From: Datura wrightii
Lineage: Eukaryota; Streptophyta; Magnoliopsida; Solanales; Solanaceae
Direction of reading: 5' to 3'
NCBI GenBank assembly: GCA_035772735.1
Contig: JASDFA010000018.1
Coordinates: 142,295,501 to 142,359,500, forward strand
DNA length: 64,000 bases
Shown: piece after piece, positions 18,850-29,703 of the stretch
Layout: the number at the start of each line of letters is the position of its first letter
How positions within the stretch are numbered: the stretch's first letter is position 1
Translations under genes and position numbers: made by a program
The notes under the pieces: model-generated
The model's input: the letters and a program-made list of their open reading frames with translations, nothing else
The model's database searches: none
What the model was told of the DNA's origin: nothing

Positions 18850-21651
18850 TCACTTGTCTACTAGGGTGATGGACGATTTATCCCGATCATGGTCATCCCC
18901 CCAGTAGTGCTTGCATCTCTGCCCATTTACCAAGAACGTAGCACTCCTATCTTCTTGCCACAGTTCTACTGCCCCGTGAGGGGTCATTCTTACCACTTTA
19001 AATGGTCCAGACCATTTAGACCTCAGCTTACCAGGAAACAATTTCAATATTGAATTAAAAAGCAAAACTTTCTGTCCTGGTTCGAAAATGCGATGCACCA
19101 CATGCTTGTCATGCCATCTTTTGGTTCTTTCCTTGTAGTACTTCGCACTCTCATAGGCATGCCAGCGAAATTCATCAAGTTCGCTGAGCTGCATGAGTCT
19201 CTTTTTACCCGCTAGCTCTGAGTCCATATTTAGCTTTCTGACAGCCCAGAAAGCTCGATGCTCAAGTTCAACCGGGAGATGACATGATTTGCCATAGACC
19301 AATCGGTATGGTGACGTTCCAATCGGTGTCTTATAAGCAGTTCGGTAGGCCCACAACGCATCATCAAGTTTACTAGACCAATCATTCCGTTGTGTGTTCA
19401 CCATTTTCTGAAGAATCTGTTTTACCTCCCTATTTGACACCTCTACTTGCCCACTAGTTTGTGGGTGATATGCTGTGGCCACTTTATGGCGCACCCCATA
19501 CTTAGCCAGTAATTTCTTGAAACTTGCATTGACAAAATGAGCCCCTCCGTCACTGATAATTGCTCGGGGTGTCCCAAACCTTGTGAGAATGTGCTTTTTC
19601 ACAAACTTTGTTACTACCTTGTTATCATTCCTGGGGCAAGCTATTGCTTCCACCCATTTTGATACATAATCTACAGCCACCAAGATGTAACGATTTCCAA
19701 ATGACGGTGGGAATGGACCCATGAAATCAATGCCCCATACATCAAAGGGCTCAACTTCCAGTATGTTTTGCAAAGGCATCTCTTGTCTTCTGCCAATTGA
19801 TCCTGTCCGCTGACATCTATCACACATTTTGACATACGCCATAGGATCTCTGAACAGTGTTGGCCAAAAGAAACCTGACTGAAGAACCTTGTGTGCTGTT
19901 CTCTCACCTCCGTGATGCCCTCCATACAACGAAGAATGGAAGCCCCTCAACACTTCTGCTATCTGACTCTCTAGGATGCATCTTCTCATCACCTGGTCTG
20001 GTCCCTGCTTGAACAAATATGGCTCATCCCATACATAATGTCGGCTGTCATGCCTCAATTTCCTTCTTTGCTGGTCTGTTGTCTCAGGTGGGTAAACTCC
20101 GCTCACTAGCAAGTTGACTATGTCAGCATACCAGGGAACTTCAGCTTCTCCCACTGCCAAGAGTTGCTCATCTGGGAAGTCCTCATTAATGTCATCACCT
20201 TCCATCATATGCGACCGACTTTCCAGTCGTGATAGGTGATCTGCTACTTGATTTTCACTCCCTTTTCGGTCTCTAATCTCAAGGTCAAACTCCTGTAGCA
20301 ATAAGATCCATCTGATCAACCTGGGCTTAGCATCTTTCTTGTTGAATAGGTACCGAATAGCTGCATGATCAGTGTACACCACCACTTTCGAACCCACCAA
20401 ATAAGACCGGAACTTGTCAAATGCAAACACCAGAGCTAGCATTTCCTTTTCTGTGACTGTGTAATTGCTCTGGGCCGTATTCAGTGTCTTGCTTGCATAA
20501 TAAATAGAATGAAAAATTCTATTCTTCCTTTGTCCCAATACAGCTCCCCCAGCCACATCACTGGCATCGCACATCAGCTCAAATGGTTGTTCCCAATCAG
20601 GAGAGGTAAGGATGGGTGCTTCTATCAATTTCTGCTTCAACTTTTCAAATGCTCCAACACACTCATCATTCAACTCAAACTTGACCTCGTTTTCTAGCAG
20701 TCTGCATAGCGGTCTAGAAATGTTGGAAAAGTTTTTAATGAATCGTCTGTAGAATCCTGCATGTCCCAGAAAACTGCGTACACCTTTCACTGATACTGGT
20801 GGTGGCAATTTCTCAATAACCTCAATTTTAGCACGATCGACTTCCAACCCCTTTTTAGACACTTTGTGGCCCAGGACAATCCCCTCCTTCACTAAGAAGT
20901 GGCATTTCTCCCAGTTTAACACAAGGTTGGATTCTTCACATCGAGCCAGCACCCTGTCAAGATTCTGCAAACAAGTAGCAAATGAATTACCGAAAATAGA
21001 AAAATCATCCATAAATACCTCAACAAAATCCTCAACCATGTCATGGAAAATAGCCATCATGCATCTCTGGAATGTGGCGGGTGCGTTGCATAACCCAAAC
21101 GGCATCCGCCTGAAAGCATATGTCCCATAAGGACAGGTGAAAGTCGTCTTCTCTTGATCATCAGGAGCGATGGCTATTTGGTTATAGCCAGAGTACCCAT
21201 CAAGGAAGCAATAATACTCCTGCCCTGCCAATCTATCAAGTATTTGGTCAATAAAAGGAATGGGGTAATGGTCTTTCCTCGTGGCTTCATTGAGTTTCCT
21301 GTAGTCCATACAAATTTGCCAGCCTGTGACGGTTCGTGTAGGGATCAACTCATTTTTCTCATTAGTGATTACAGTCATCCCCCCTTTCTTAGGAACACAT
21401 TGAACGGGACTGACCCACTCACTGTCTGAAATTGGGTAGACTACACCTGCATCAAGCCACTTGATTATTTCCTTCCTTACCACATCTTTCATTGCTGGAT
21501 TAAGTCTCCTCTGCGGCTGAACAGTTGGCTTGGCTCCTGTCTCCATGAATATCCTGTGTGTGCAGAAAGCTGGATTTATACCCTGAATGTTAGACATTTG
21601 CCAACCCATTGCTTTCTTCCTCTTCCTTAAGACCCCCAAAGCTGCCTTTTC
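18850..21651 (-). CDS. pol: Pol: reverse transcriptase, RNase H and integrase (element E)
   Basis: An uninterrupted stretch of about 930 codons in the gag-protease frame, separated from it only by TAG at 21654. Numbering from the TTG at 21639: RT about 35-260 with the FMDD active site at 209-212 in VEVFMDDFSIFG; RNase H about 350-475 with Asp in MCDAS (358), EKEM (398-401), YTD (424) and VADHLS. Integrase has a zinc-binding H/H/C/C region (568-609, ending CDRCQ) and D638, D697, E733 with 35 residues between the last two. There is no chromodomain. The C-terminus ends GQRCKHYWGDD. Order and motifs fit the Athila branch. It would copy element RNA in particles and insert the DNA. There is no ATG at its start, so it would be made only as part of a polyprotein. 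Confidence 0.92.
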   Translation of the reverse strand, partial: EKAALGVLRKRKKAMGWQMSNIQGINPAFCTHRIFMETGAKPTVQPQRRLNPAMKDVVRKEIIKWLDAGVVYPISDSEWVSPVQCVPKKGGMTVITNEKNELIPTRTVTGWQICMDYRKLNEATRKDHYPIPFIDQILDRLAGQEYYCFLDGYSGYNQIAIAPDDQEKTTFTCPYGTYAFRRMPFGLCNAPATFQRCMMAIFHDMVEDFVEVFMDDFSIFGNSFATCLQNLDRVLARCEESNLVLNWEKCHFLVKEGIVLGHKVSKKGLEVDRAKIEVIEKLPPPVSVKGVRSFLGHAGFYRRFIKNFSNISRPLCRLLENEVKFELNDECVGAFEKLKQKLIEAPILTSPDWEQPFELMCDASDVAGGAVLGQRKNRIFHSIYYASKTLNTAQSNYTVTEKEMLALVFAFDKFRSYLVGSKVVVYTDHAAIRYLFNKKDAKPRLIRWILLLQEFDLEIRDRKGSENQVADHLSRLESRSHMMEGDDINEDFPDEQLLAVGEAEVPWYADIVNLLVSGVYPPETTDQQRRKLRHDSRHYVWDEPYLFKQGPDQVMRRCILESQIAEVLRGFHSSLYGGHHGGERTAHKVLQSGFFWPTLFRDPMAYVKMCDRCQRTGSIGRRQEMPLQNILEVEPFDVWGIDFMGPFPPSFGNRYILVAVDYVSKWVEAIACPRNDNKVVTKFVKKHILTRFGTPRAIISDGGAHFVNASFKKLLAKYGVRHKVATAYHPQTSGQVEVSNREVKQILQKMVNTQRNDWSSKLDDALWAYRTAYKTPIGTSPYRLVYGKSCHLPVELEHRAFWAVRKLNMDSELAGKKRLMQLSELDEFRWHAYESAKYYKERTKRWHDKHVVHRIFEPGQKVLLFNSILKLFPGKLRSKWSGPFKVVRMTPHGAVELWQEDRSATFLVNGQRCKHYWGDDHDRDKSSITLVDK

Positions 21652-22620
21652 CTATTCCTCTGTCAAGTCTGCAGAGATAATAACTGGCAACGTCTCTCCC
21701 TCCCCCCAAAAGATATATTTTAAATGGGGAGGCAATTCCTTCAGCTCCAATTTCGGTGCCTCCTCAACAGACGGTTTCGGCAACGACTCTAGTGATCTCA
21801 TCAATGATTGAAATTCCTGTCTCCTCGGATGATTAGGTGCTCCATCCAACAATTGAACCATTCCACAAGCTTCTCTATCCCCAAAATGATCAGAATGCGT
21901 CAACGCTCTTTCCAATGGGTCTTGAGATTCAACAACCTGCCTACTTTCTCCATGTTCAACCACACTGATTTCCGAAAGCTCCTCATGTATAGCCGGCAGC
22001 TTCATGGCTTTTAACACATCAAATACCTCTACCTTGTCATGTGCTTGCATTGTAAGTTTACCCGTAGCTACATCAATTAATGCCTTTCCGGTTGCCAAAA
22101 AGGGTCGTCCCAAAATAAATGGGACTTCAGCATCTGGTTCAAAATCCAGAACAATGAAATCGACCGGAAAAATGAGGGAGCCTACTTGCACTAACACATC
22201 CTCAACAATGCCATCTGGCTTAGCTAAAGACCTGTCTGCTAGCTGCAAGATTACCGTTGTAGGTCTAGGACTTCCTAGACCTAACTTTCTGAATACCGAA
22301 GATGGCATCAGATTTATGCTTGCCCCCAAGTCGCATAATCCACTAGCTCGGATACTTTGCCCAATAGTAAGCTGGATAGTAAAACTTCCAGGGTCTTTCA
22401 GTTTTGTGGGCAACCTATTCTGAATACGGGATGTGCATTCCTCCGTTAAAGCTACCGTGGCATACTCAGTCAAATGACTTTTGTTAGCCACGATGTCTTT
22501 AATATATTTCGCATATTTTGGCACTCCCTGCAAGACATCAACAAGAGGTAAGTTAACATGTACCTGTTTAAGTACCTCCATGAATTTCTGGAAACACGCC
22601 TCCTCCTTGTGTTTCTTAAG
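21652..22620 (-). pseudogene. pro: Aspartic protease region of the polyprotein (element E)
   Basis: Retropepsin-type domain with catalytic DLGA motif in LCDLGASINLMP and distal FILGRPFLATG. It is followed by a linker of about 110 residues that D and G have mostly lost. Upstream, TGA at 22623-22621 stands where sister copies have Arg. Downstream, TAG at 21654-21652 separates it from pol in the same frame. The protease would cut gag-pol in the particle. The domain is intact, but translation into it needs passage through upstream stops. Confidence 0.85.
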
Positions 22621-24198
22621 TCATTGAGGGAACGGGGGTGGAGGCCTTTCTGGTTCAGCTTCTTTAGTCTTCCCCTTATCTGAGATTTGCTCTCCCTCAA
22701 CATCTGCTGCTCCTGACTTTTGAGGCGGTCTTTCCGGTTCCACCTCCTTCAACTGTAAACCACTCCTCGTGGTCACTGCATTTACCTGCTTCGGATTAGG
22801 ATCCGTGTCGCTAGGTAGTCCTCCTCTGGGTCTAGTATTTTGGGCACTAGAAAATTGCCTAAACTGATATTCAAGAGCCTTGGTCGCCAATTGATTGTTC
22901 TTCACTTCGGTTGCCAATTTGACATAGTCAGCCTGCAATTGTGCCTGATTAGCGATCATGGTTTTGAACATCTCCTTAATAGTTGGTGATGGTGGTGGAG
23001 GAGGGGCATTGTGATTTCTGAATTGAGCTTGATAATTTTGTTGCCCTCCTTGGTTTCTGTGCATTCCCTTCCCTGAACTTTAGCCTTGTTGATTGTTGCT
23101 ACCCCACGAAAAATTCGGATGGTTCCTCCAATTTGAGTTGTAGCCACCACCAAATTGCTGTTGATTTCTCTGTGCATTGCCCACAAAGTTAACAGAATCA
23201 GGATTTGCACCACAGCATTCAGCTGAATGCTCACTACTACCACACACTTCACACCATATCTGTTGAACTGCATTGACTGAAGCTGAAGGCTAGTTCAAAT
23301 TTATATTGCTGAAGTGGGTGTTTAACTGATTTTGCAAAGCAGCTATCTGTGCAGCGATAGCTGTGAATCTATCCACTTCAAGCACTCCCACTGCTTTCCT
23401 TGCTCCACCTCTTGAAGAATCTGCATTCCATTCTGGATTGCCTTGTGAAATTCGGTTGAGCAAAGTGTACAGCTCCTCATAGGTCTTCTCCAGCGCTTGC
23501 CCTCCAGCTGCTGAATCTAACAAAATTTTAGTGTGGGGTTCCAAACCCTCAATAAATGTGTGTACCAACACCTCATTGGACTGATGATGATGAGGACAGT
23601 CCCGCAACATGGATTTAAATCTTTCCCAGGCTTGATATAGATTTTCTCCTTCCCTCTGTTTAAAACTTAGGATTTGACTCCTAAGTCTGGCTGTTTTACC
23701 AGAAGGGAAAAATCTGATAAGAAACTTCCGTGCAAGATCATCCCACGTTGATATAGAATTGGGTGGTTCAGCTTTTAACCACCTCTTGGCTTCACCAAGT
23801 AAGGAAAATGGAAATAAGGTGAGCCGAACATAATCAGTTGACACTCCAGCGGGTATATAAGTGTCACTTATCTCCAAAAAGTTTTGGAGATGTTGTGGAT
23901 CTTCATGAGGGAGACCGGTAAATTGCCCGCTTGTGTGCAAAAGTTGCACCATATTCTGCTTTAATTCAAACCTCCCTCCAGGCTCTGGTTTGCGGATGCT
24001 AGAATGTACATTATTAGCGTGTGGGATTGCCACCTCGCGAACCGGCCTTGCTGCTGCTTCATCGGGCACTAAAACTGCCCGCACAACTGGTGGATTTTGT
24101 TGCTCCATCATAGACTGTTTAAGCAACTGCAGCTTCTTTCGTAGAGCTTCTCTACGTTGACTATGAAATTCACGTTCAGGCTCTAAGTAAGATTCCAC
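22621..24198 (-). pseudogene. gag: gag (element E), three in-frame stops
   Basis: The frame begins VESYLEPEREFH at 24198 and is collinear with gag of D and G, with no frameshift through pol. Stops lie at 23292-23290 (TAG), 23082-23080 (TAA) and 22623-22621 (TGA). It contains the capsid-like WLKAEPPNSISTWDDLARKF region, the WERFKSMLRDCPHH segment, a Cys cluster at CEVCGSSEHSAECC and a Pro-rich run near the protease. Again no ATG precedes the conserved N-terminus. Gag would form the particle and bind genomic RNA. Confidence 0.85.
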
Positions 24199-24337
24199 CA
24201 GCTCTTTGTCCCTTGCCAGTGCTCACAGAAACAAAATCTGCAAAATACAGGCTAAGACCAAGTTGTTAACACTTAAGAAAATAAAAATAAAAATACAGTA
24301 AATTTACACTAAACACAATTTCACAAATCGCCTAGCC

Positions 24338-24355
24338 TCCCCGGCAACGGCGCCA
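24338..24355 (-). other. Primer-binding site, tRNA-Asp (element E)
   Basis: Plus strand TCCCCGGCAACGGCGCCA equals the tRNA-Asp(GTC) 3' end, so the minus strand is an exact 18-base primer site. Confidence 0.93.
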
Positions 24356-24361
24356 AAAACT

Positions 24362-25823
24362 TGTTCGCGGTTTTCTGCTCAGGTTGGTATTATATATTAT
24401 AAACCGACACGCAAGTGCACGTGCTCAAACAAGTAATAAAGTGGCTAAGTAGCCAAGTATCGATCCAAGGAGGCTCAAGATACGTAAAATTGCCTAGTTT
24501 ACTATATTCCTATTTCACTTCTAATTATGCTAACAACAATGTAACCAACAGTTACTTGAGTTTTTGTTTCTAAACTATATATACTACAATTAATAACAAC
24601 TATTTACTTGTGAATTTAGACAATGGATATGAACATGCCAAGGTTAAGAACAAGTGATGAACTTGATAATCATGATAATTTGGTTAATCTCTTCTTCATG
24701 TTGCTAGCCAAGAACATTAGCCTAGAAATTAAAACTCTCGTATTTAATTTCACTTTAGAATCATAAACCATCCGTCTACATTTCTGTGATCAAATGCAAT
24801 TTATGACCTAGCACTACAATTCCGGTTCCTAAATTGACTAATACGGCTTTCAAGTATATTTCTATCAGGAAAGCACATCAAAACCCAATTTTCCCAAATC
24901 AAGTTAAGAACAATACCCTATTAATTCACAACTTTCCAATTTCTTGCTCTTTCGAGTGAAATTGGACTTTTTAGATGTACATTAATGTTGGCCAAGCACT
25001 AATGCAGTAAGAACAAGAATTAATAGAACAACATTAAAGAAGAAGAAGAAAACCATATCATTTACAATCAAAATTCATTACACATGTTCAAAACCTCAGC
25101 AAGGAAGAGAATTAGCCACTCATTTGTGGATTGATCATCCTAAAATGAGTGTAAATCATACGTACAATTGATAGAAAGAAGAAAAGAAGAGAAGAAATCC
25201 CTTAGCTTTTTCGTTCCTCAACTGCTACTAACCCACTTCCTTGCTCTCCACTTCTGAACTCAGTCTCCAAACTAAAAACTAATTAAAATAAACCTAAGTG
25301 TGCTATTTATACTAGTGGGAAATTTTTCCCGGAATAACAAGCAACGTGTCACGGAGGCCAACGCGGAGCACTGCCTCCGTGACACGGCGTGGACGCGGAC
25401 CTTCACTGGAATTTCCAGGGTCCGGTAAATTAACCTCAACGTGGCACGGAGGCCATCGCGGAGGCCTCTCTCCGTGCCACGGAGCTGATGCGAAGGCACA
25501 CTGGAATTTGCCATTTTAATTCCTGTTCAGGCAGTGTGCTGCCGCGATGGTAGCGTGGCACGGCTCCATCGCGGAGCCCTTATAAAATGTGCATTCCAAG
25601 GTCTTTTCCACGCTCGCATCCAAGTCCAACTCCGACATAGTTCCAACATGCATTTTAGCTCCTAAAAATCACATTTACCTGCAAAACAAATGCTAATCAT
25701 GTTGGTTAGTATAAATTCACATTTTATTACCAATTACATGATATTATATACACATTGCACAACAAACAAGGTAAAAATGATACGTTTGAGTATCACTTGG
25801 GCATATAAATCTGCCCAAGATCA
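24362..25823 (-). repeat. 5' LTR of element E
   Basis: On the minus strand it begins TGATCTTGGGCAG at 25823 and ends GCGAACA at 24362; 1462 bp. The dyad cassette is at 25342-25581. A TATA box GTATAAATAG lies just downstream of it (minus strand, 25312-25303). No copy of the five bases outside (GTGTT) is found beside element D (ATGCC), so D and E are not the two ends of one insertion. Confidence 0.9.
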
Positions 25824-27170
25824 GTGTTCCATGTCACAAGTACAATGCTACATTTGCTGCAAATGAAAAGACTATTTGGGGGAAAACCATGTGAGGACGC
25901 AAATCGTCACTTGAGGAATTTCTTGGAGATATGATAGCCTTTCAACATTACAAACATAAGTCAAGAGTCTATCAGGTTAAGGCTCTTCCCATTTTTCCTA
26001 ACGGGAGAGGCGACAATGTGGTTGAGGAACTGCCTCCTGGTTGTATTACATCTTGGTAAGAATTAACTGAAGCCTTTTTGGATCCTTTCTTCCCTCCGTC
26101 AAAAATGTTGCAGCTGAGGGATAACATCACAAATTTCAGGCAAGAGCCAGGAGAACCATTGCATGAAGCATGGTTACGGTTCAAAAAGAAGGTTTCTCTT
26201 TGTCCTAACCATGGCCTCCCTGATGGAGTGCTTCTCTAAAGTTTTTACCGAGCTTTTGACTCCATCAACAAATCCGTTGCCAACAATTTTGTCAGAGGAT
26301 CTATTATGGACCAAATATATAGGTTGGCTAAAGCCCTTTTGGATAGAATGACAAAAACAAATAGGGCCTGGCACACGAGAGAGACAAATATATCTACACA
26401 TGACATTACCTCTAGTGCTTTGGCGGCTAAGTTGCGGAAAACGGATGAAGAGCGAGATGAAAACCTTGCCAAAATGATGACGCCTGGAATTAACGACCAA
26501 ACATGTGATGGGGGCAGGGCCCAAGGTGGTGTATGTTGTAGGTATGCAAGGTCCATTGCAATTCGAAGGAGAATCGTCGCCACCAAGGTATGATGAAGAA
26601 TGTCAATACATGGGAAATTAGATGGGGGGTCCTCGACCTGGGTTTCAAGGGACCAATCAAGTCCGTTGGCGGGAAGAGTATCAAGGTTGGAGAAACCGTG
26701 ATGCAAAGGGATGGCCTGAAAGAAATGAGAGATGGGGAAAAAGAGAGCAAAATCAAGAGGGAGACCATTACCACCGAAGTTCAAACCCATATGTTCCCCC
26801 TCCAAAAGCTAGAAAAACCCAAAGTCAGCCAAGTGTGATCGATGAAGGTAGCTCAAAAATTGAAGAGATGCTAGCGAGAGTCCTCAAGAAAGTGAAATCA
26901 ACCGACAACGGGGTCAAGGAATTGAAAGGGGAGGTGTCTAATCTTGACCAAATGGTGAGCTCTCATTTGGCCTCCATTAAGAATTTGGAACCTCAAATGA
27001 ATCACTTGTCCGCTCAAATGAATTCCAGAATGAAGGGAACACTCCGAAGTGACACAATGCCAAACCCGAAGAAAGATAGTCAATGCATGGCTATTGTTAC
27101 TAGGAGTGGTAAATTGGTTGGAGATGCAAGAGTGAATCCCAAGGAGGTTAATGCTCCCAAATAAAATGAG
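25824..27170 (+). pseudogene. gag: gag remainder of element C
   Basis: Frames here encode decayed gag: PFFPPSKMLQLRDNI, then FRQEPGEPLHEAWLRFKKKVSLCP, which aligns with the WERFKSMLRDCPHH region of D, E and G. A linker with SHLASIKNLEPQMNHLSAQM and TRSGK follows. It is broken by stops (for example about 26056 and 26236) and frameshifts. It continues the gag begun at 7551, with some material lost at the D/E insertion. Confidence 0.75.
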
Positions 27171-27284
27171 GAAAATGAAGCCGAGAAGATTCCAAAGACA
27201 CAAAAGAGTGGTGAAAAGAGTGAAGAGGAAGGTGAGGGGGAGGATGATGAAACTCTCTCACATGTTGATGAAGATGAGGTAGGC

Positions 27285-27916
27285 ATGAAGGCCTTAAATG
27301 ATGACAAAGTTGAAATAAGAGCTCCACCCTCTTATCCACAATGGTTGGCTAAGAAAAAGAAGGACGATCAGTTCAACAAATTCATTGACATGTTCAGTAA
27401 ATTCTCAATTAATATAACGTTGGTGGATGCCCTTCTTCAAATGCCCGGATATGCTAAATTCATGAAAGAGTTGCTGAAAAAGAAGAAGTTGGTTGATGCC
27501 GGTAGCCGGGAGACAACGCACCATTGTAGTGCGATGATGATGAGCAATCTTGCCCTCAAGTGGGAAGACCCAGGAGCTTTCACAGTCCCTTGTACAATTT
27601 GGATATGTGTATTTAAGAAAGCTCTATGCAATCTTGGCGCGAGCATAAATCTAATGCCCCTCATCATTTCAAGAAGTTGGGACTTGGAAACACAAAACCC
27701 GCATCAATGAGGTTGCTAATGACAGATCATTCCATAAAGAAGCCTATGGGAGTATTAGAAGATGTATTGGTGAGAGTGGATAAATTCATTTTACCAGCTG
27801 ATTTCGTAGTCCTTGATTGTGAAATGGATGTTGAAATGCCAATTATTATGGGGAGACCATTGCTGGCCACGGGTAGAGCTTTGGTCGATATGGAGCTAGG
27901 AGAGCTCAAATTCTAA
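27285..27916 (+). pseudogene. pro: Aspartic protease of element C, catalytic Asp replaced
   Basis: Aligns with the protease of D, E and G: PPSYPQWL, then ALCNLGASINLMP and IIMGRPLLATGRAL. The catalytic DLGA reads NLGA; the codon at 27630 is AAT. A frameshift lies near 27655. The frame ends with TAA at 27914 and no pol follows. The protein would be inactive as a protease. Confidence 0.8.
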
Positions 27917-28112
27917 GTTGGAAGTGAAGAAGTCACCTTCAAGGTGTGTCCATTAGCGGAATCTCCCAATGAGTGCAAGGTCATCGGAGTGTTGCATGCA
28001 GAGAATGAGGATAGTGGAGTTGAGATAGAGAAATTTGAGTCACAGGATGATCCTTCGAAGAAAGATTGCTGAATGAGAGCTACGTCATGCTATGACATTA
28101 ACTAAGGCGCTT

Positions 28113-28130
28113 CTTGGGAGGCAACACAAG
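28113..28130 (+). other. AGGCAA-loop hairpin (element C)
   Basis: CTTGGG-AGGCAA-CACAAG forms five of six pairs with one G-A mismatch. It stands about 200 bp after the protease frame, the same place as in D and G. Confidence 0.55.
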
Positions 28131-28225
28131 TATTTTATTTGCATTATTTTATGTCATTGTTGTTTTTGATTTTGTAGGGCCAATGAAGTGAGAAACAAGG
28201 AGAGAAAGCACAAAAATAAGGCAGG

Positions 28226-28826
28226 TAACGCACTAGACCAGTGAATCGCCGATCCAGATACGCAAACCACTGCGCCGTGATACAAGAAAGCAGAAAGATG
28301 GGAACATGAATGTTCGACCGGTGGTCAAGCCGGCGGACCGCCGATTCAGAACCATGTATCGCCGATCAATTGCTAGTACAACACAGACTACCTGAGCATT
28401 GGGTGCCCAAACAGCGATCCATCGACGGAATGCTAACCCCATTCGCGAACCGCTGATTTGTCATCGGTTGTCAAACAGTGAACTGGGCATGAATTCAAGC
28501 ACAAAAATGTAAGGTGGCTAAGCGCCAGCACATATCGACGATCGTCGGTGTAATGCCGATCGAGGCACAGGTTTGTTTCAGAATCTAAATCAAAGATGGA
28601 CCCACCTGACACCAAATGTCTGCTTGAGCCGCCCTAATCTGAAAAATATTCCCTTAGTTTTTTTTCCTTTTTCCATTTTTCCACAAACCTTTTTGTCTTC
28701 CCAATACCCCACCTTTCCATATTCCCACAAATCCCTCTCTCCCACTTCCCATAAACAGATTAACTCACCATTACTATCCCACCTTCTCCTCAACTAACCA
28801 CATTCTCACCTACTCACCTATAAAAC
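28226..28826 (+). promoter_or_regulatory. Internal cassette and TATA box before ORF3 (element C)
   Basis: 28226-28600 is rich in CCGG/CCGATC words (for example GACCGGTGGTC and CGGCGGACCGCCG), the same word type as in the U3 region of C's own LTR. CCTATAAAACC at about 28815 is a good TATA candidate. A pyrimidine-rich leader follows with a possible donor (GGTAATGT, about 28958) and an acceptor-like TTTTTATAG ending at 29700, three bases before the ORF3 ATG. Inferred only. Confidence 0.42.
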
Positions 28827-29703
28827 CATAGCTCTCTTCACCAAATTCTCACTACTCTCACGTTCTCCCTCTCCACTACATAAGTCTCAGAAGTTCCATT
28901 ATTGAAGCATTATCAAGACACCACAAATTAGTCTTTGCAAAACTCTCTCCTAAGTGTGGTAATGTATCTCTGACTCTTTGTATGTTTTCATCAATGGAAC
29001 CTTGATTTCATATTCCTACTTTAATATACATTCTCCTCCTTGTTAATTCCCTTCTCTCCCATTAGTTTCATGGTTGATGCTCTGGTTGTTGAAAATGTGG
29101 GGAGATAGTATTTTCTGGCTGAAAGGGGTATGGGATGTTTGTGATATTTGTCTGGACTTAAATGAGGTGAAGTCTGAGTAACCCAAATAGATTAAAAAGT
29201 TATGTTTTGCCCTATGATAGATTGGGTGACATCATTCTTAAGGATAAATCGTCATTTGAGTTCTTTATCTGTGTAGAATTGATGCTTTAATATAATGTGA
29301 GTGGGTGTTTGTAATTTGGTGCCATTAAAATTCTTGGAATGGCTTTGGGAATGATGACATTCGGTTATTCACCATTTGGGTCCAGCGAAACGTCGATGGA
29401 ATGCCGGTCTAATCTCCAGTTGGCTTCAGGCCACTGCTTAGAATCTGCGTTACATCGGCGGTTCACGGATCAGAACCGACGACTCGCTGCCTTGTCGTTG
29501 GTGGAATCTTTGTCTGCCCAGTTTACTACTTCGCATGAACGATCCAGCGGTGGTTCGCGCATACTATTTTACGGCTCACCGGTGCTACCGGTTCTGTAAA
29601 TGAAGGTTTTTCATCTTTGCTTCTCATCTCAATGTTAGTAGAATGTTTAGTTATTTTATTCCAATGCATTATGGCTGCCACTAACATCATGTTTTTATAG
29701 AAA

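Larger units (their letters stand above)
15326..25823 (-). mobile_element. Element E: Athila-like element with gag-pro-pol, lacking its 3' LTR
   Basis: On the minus strand the order is 5' LTR (25823-24362), an exact tRNA-Asp primer site, gag, protease, RT, RNase H, integrase, AGGCAA hairpin, dyad cassette, leader intron, ORF3, GGGA hairpin and conserved block. It ends at the junction with D. It is the only Athila-like element here with pol, so it is the likely type of the autonomous partner of D and G. Confidence 0.9.

Noticed and set aside
22004..22423. 139-codon plus-strand frame
   Set aside because: Antisense of the protease of element E.
24338..24355. tRNA-Asp gene fragment
   Set aside because: Only the 3' 18 bases are present, exactly at the place of a primer-binding site.
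7628..25823. D plus E as one element with two LTRs in inverted orientation
   Set aside because: Each has its own primer site, gag and ORF3; flanking bases do not match; a single LTR element has direct LTRs.
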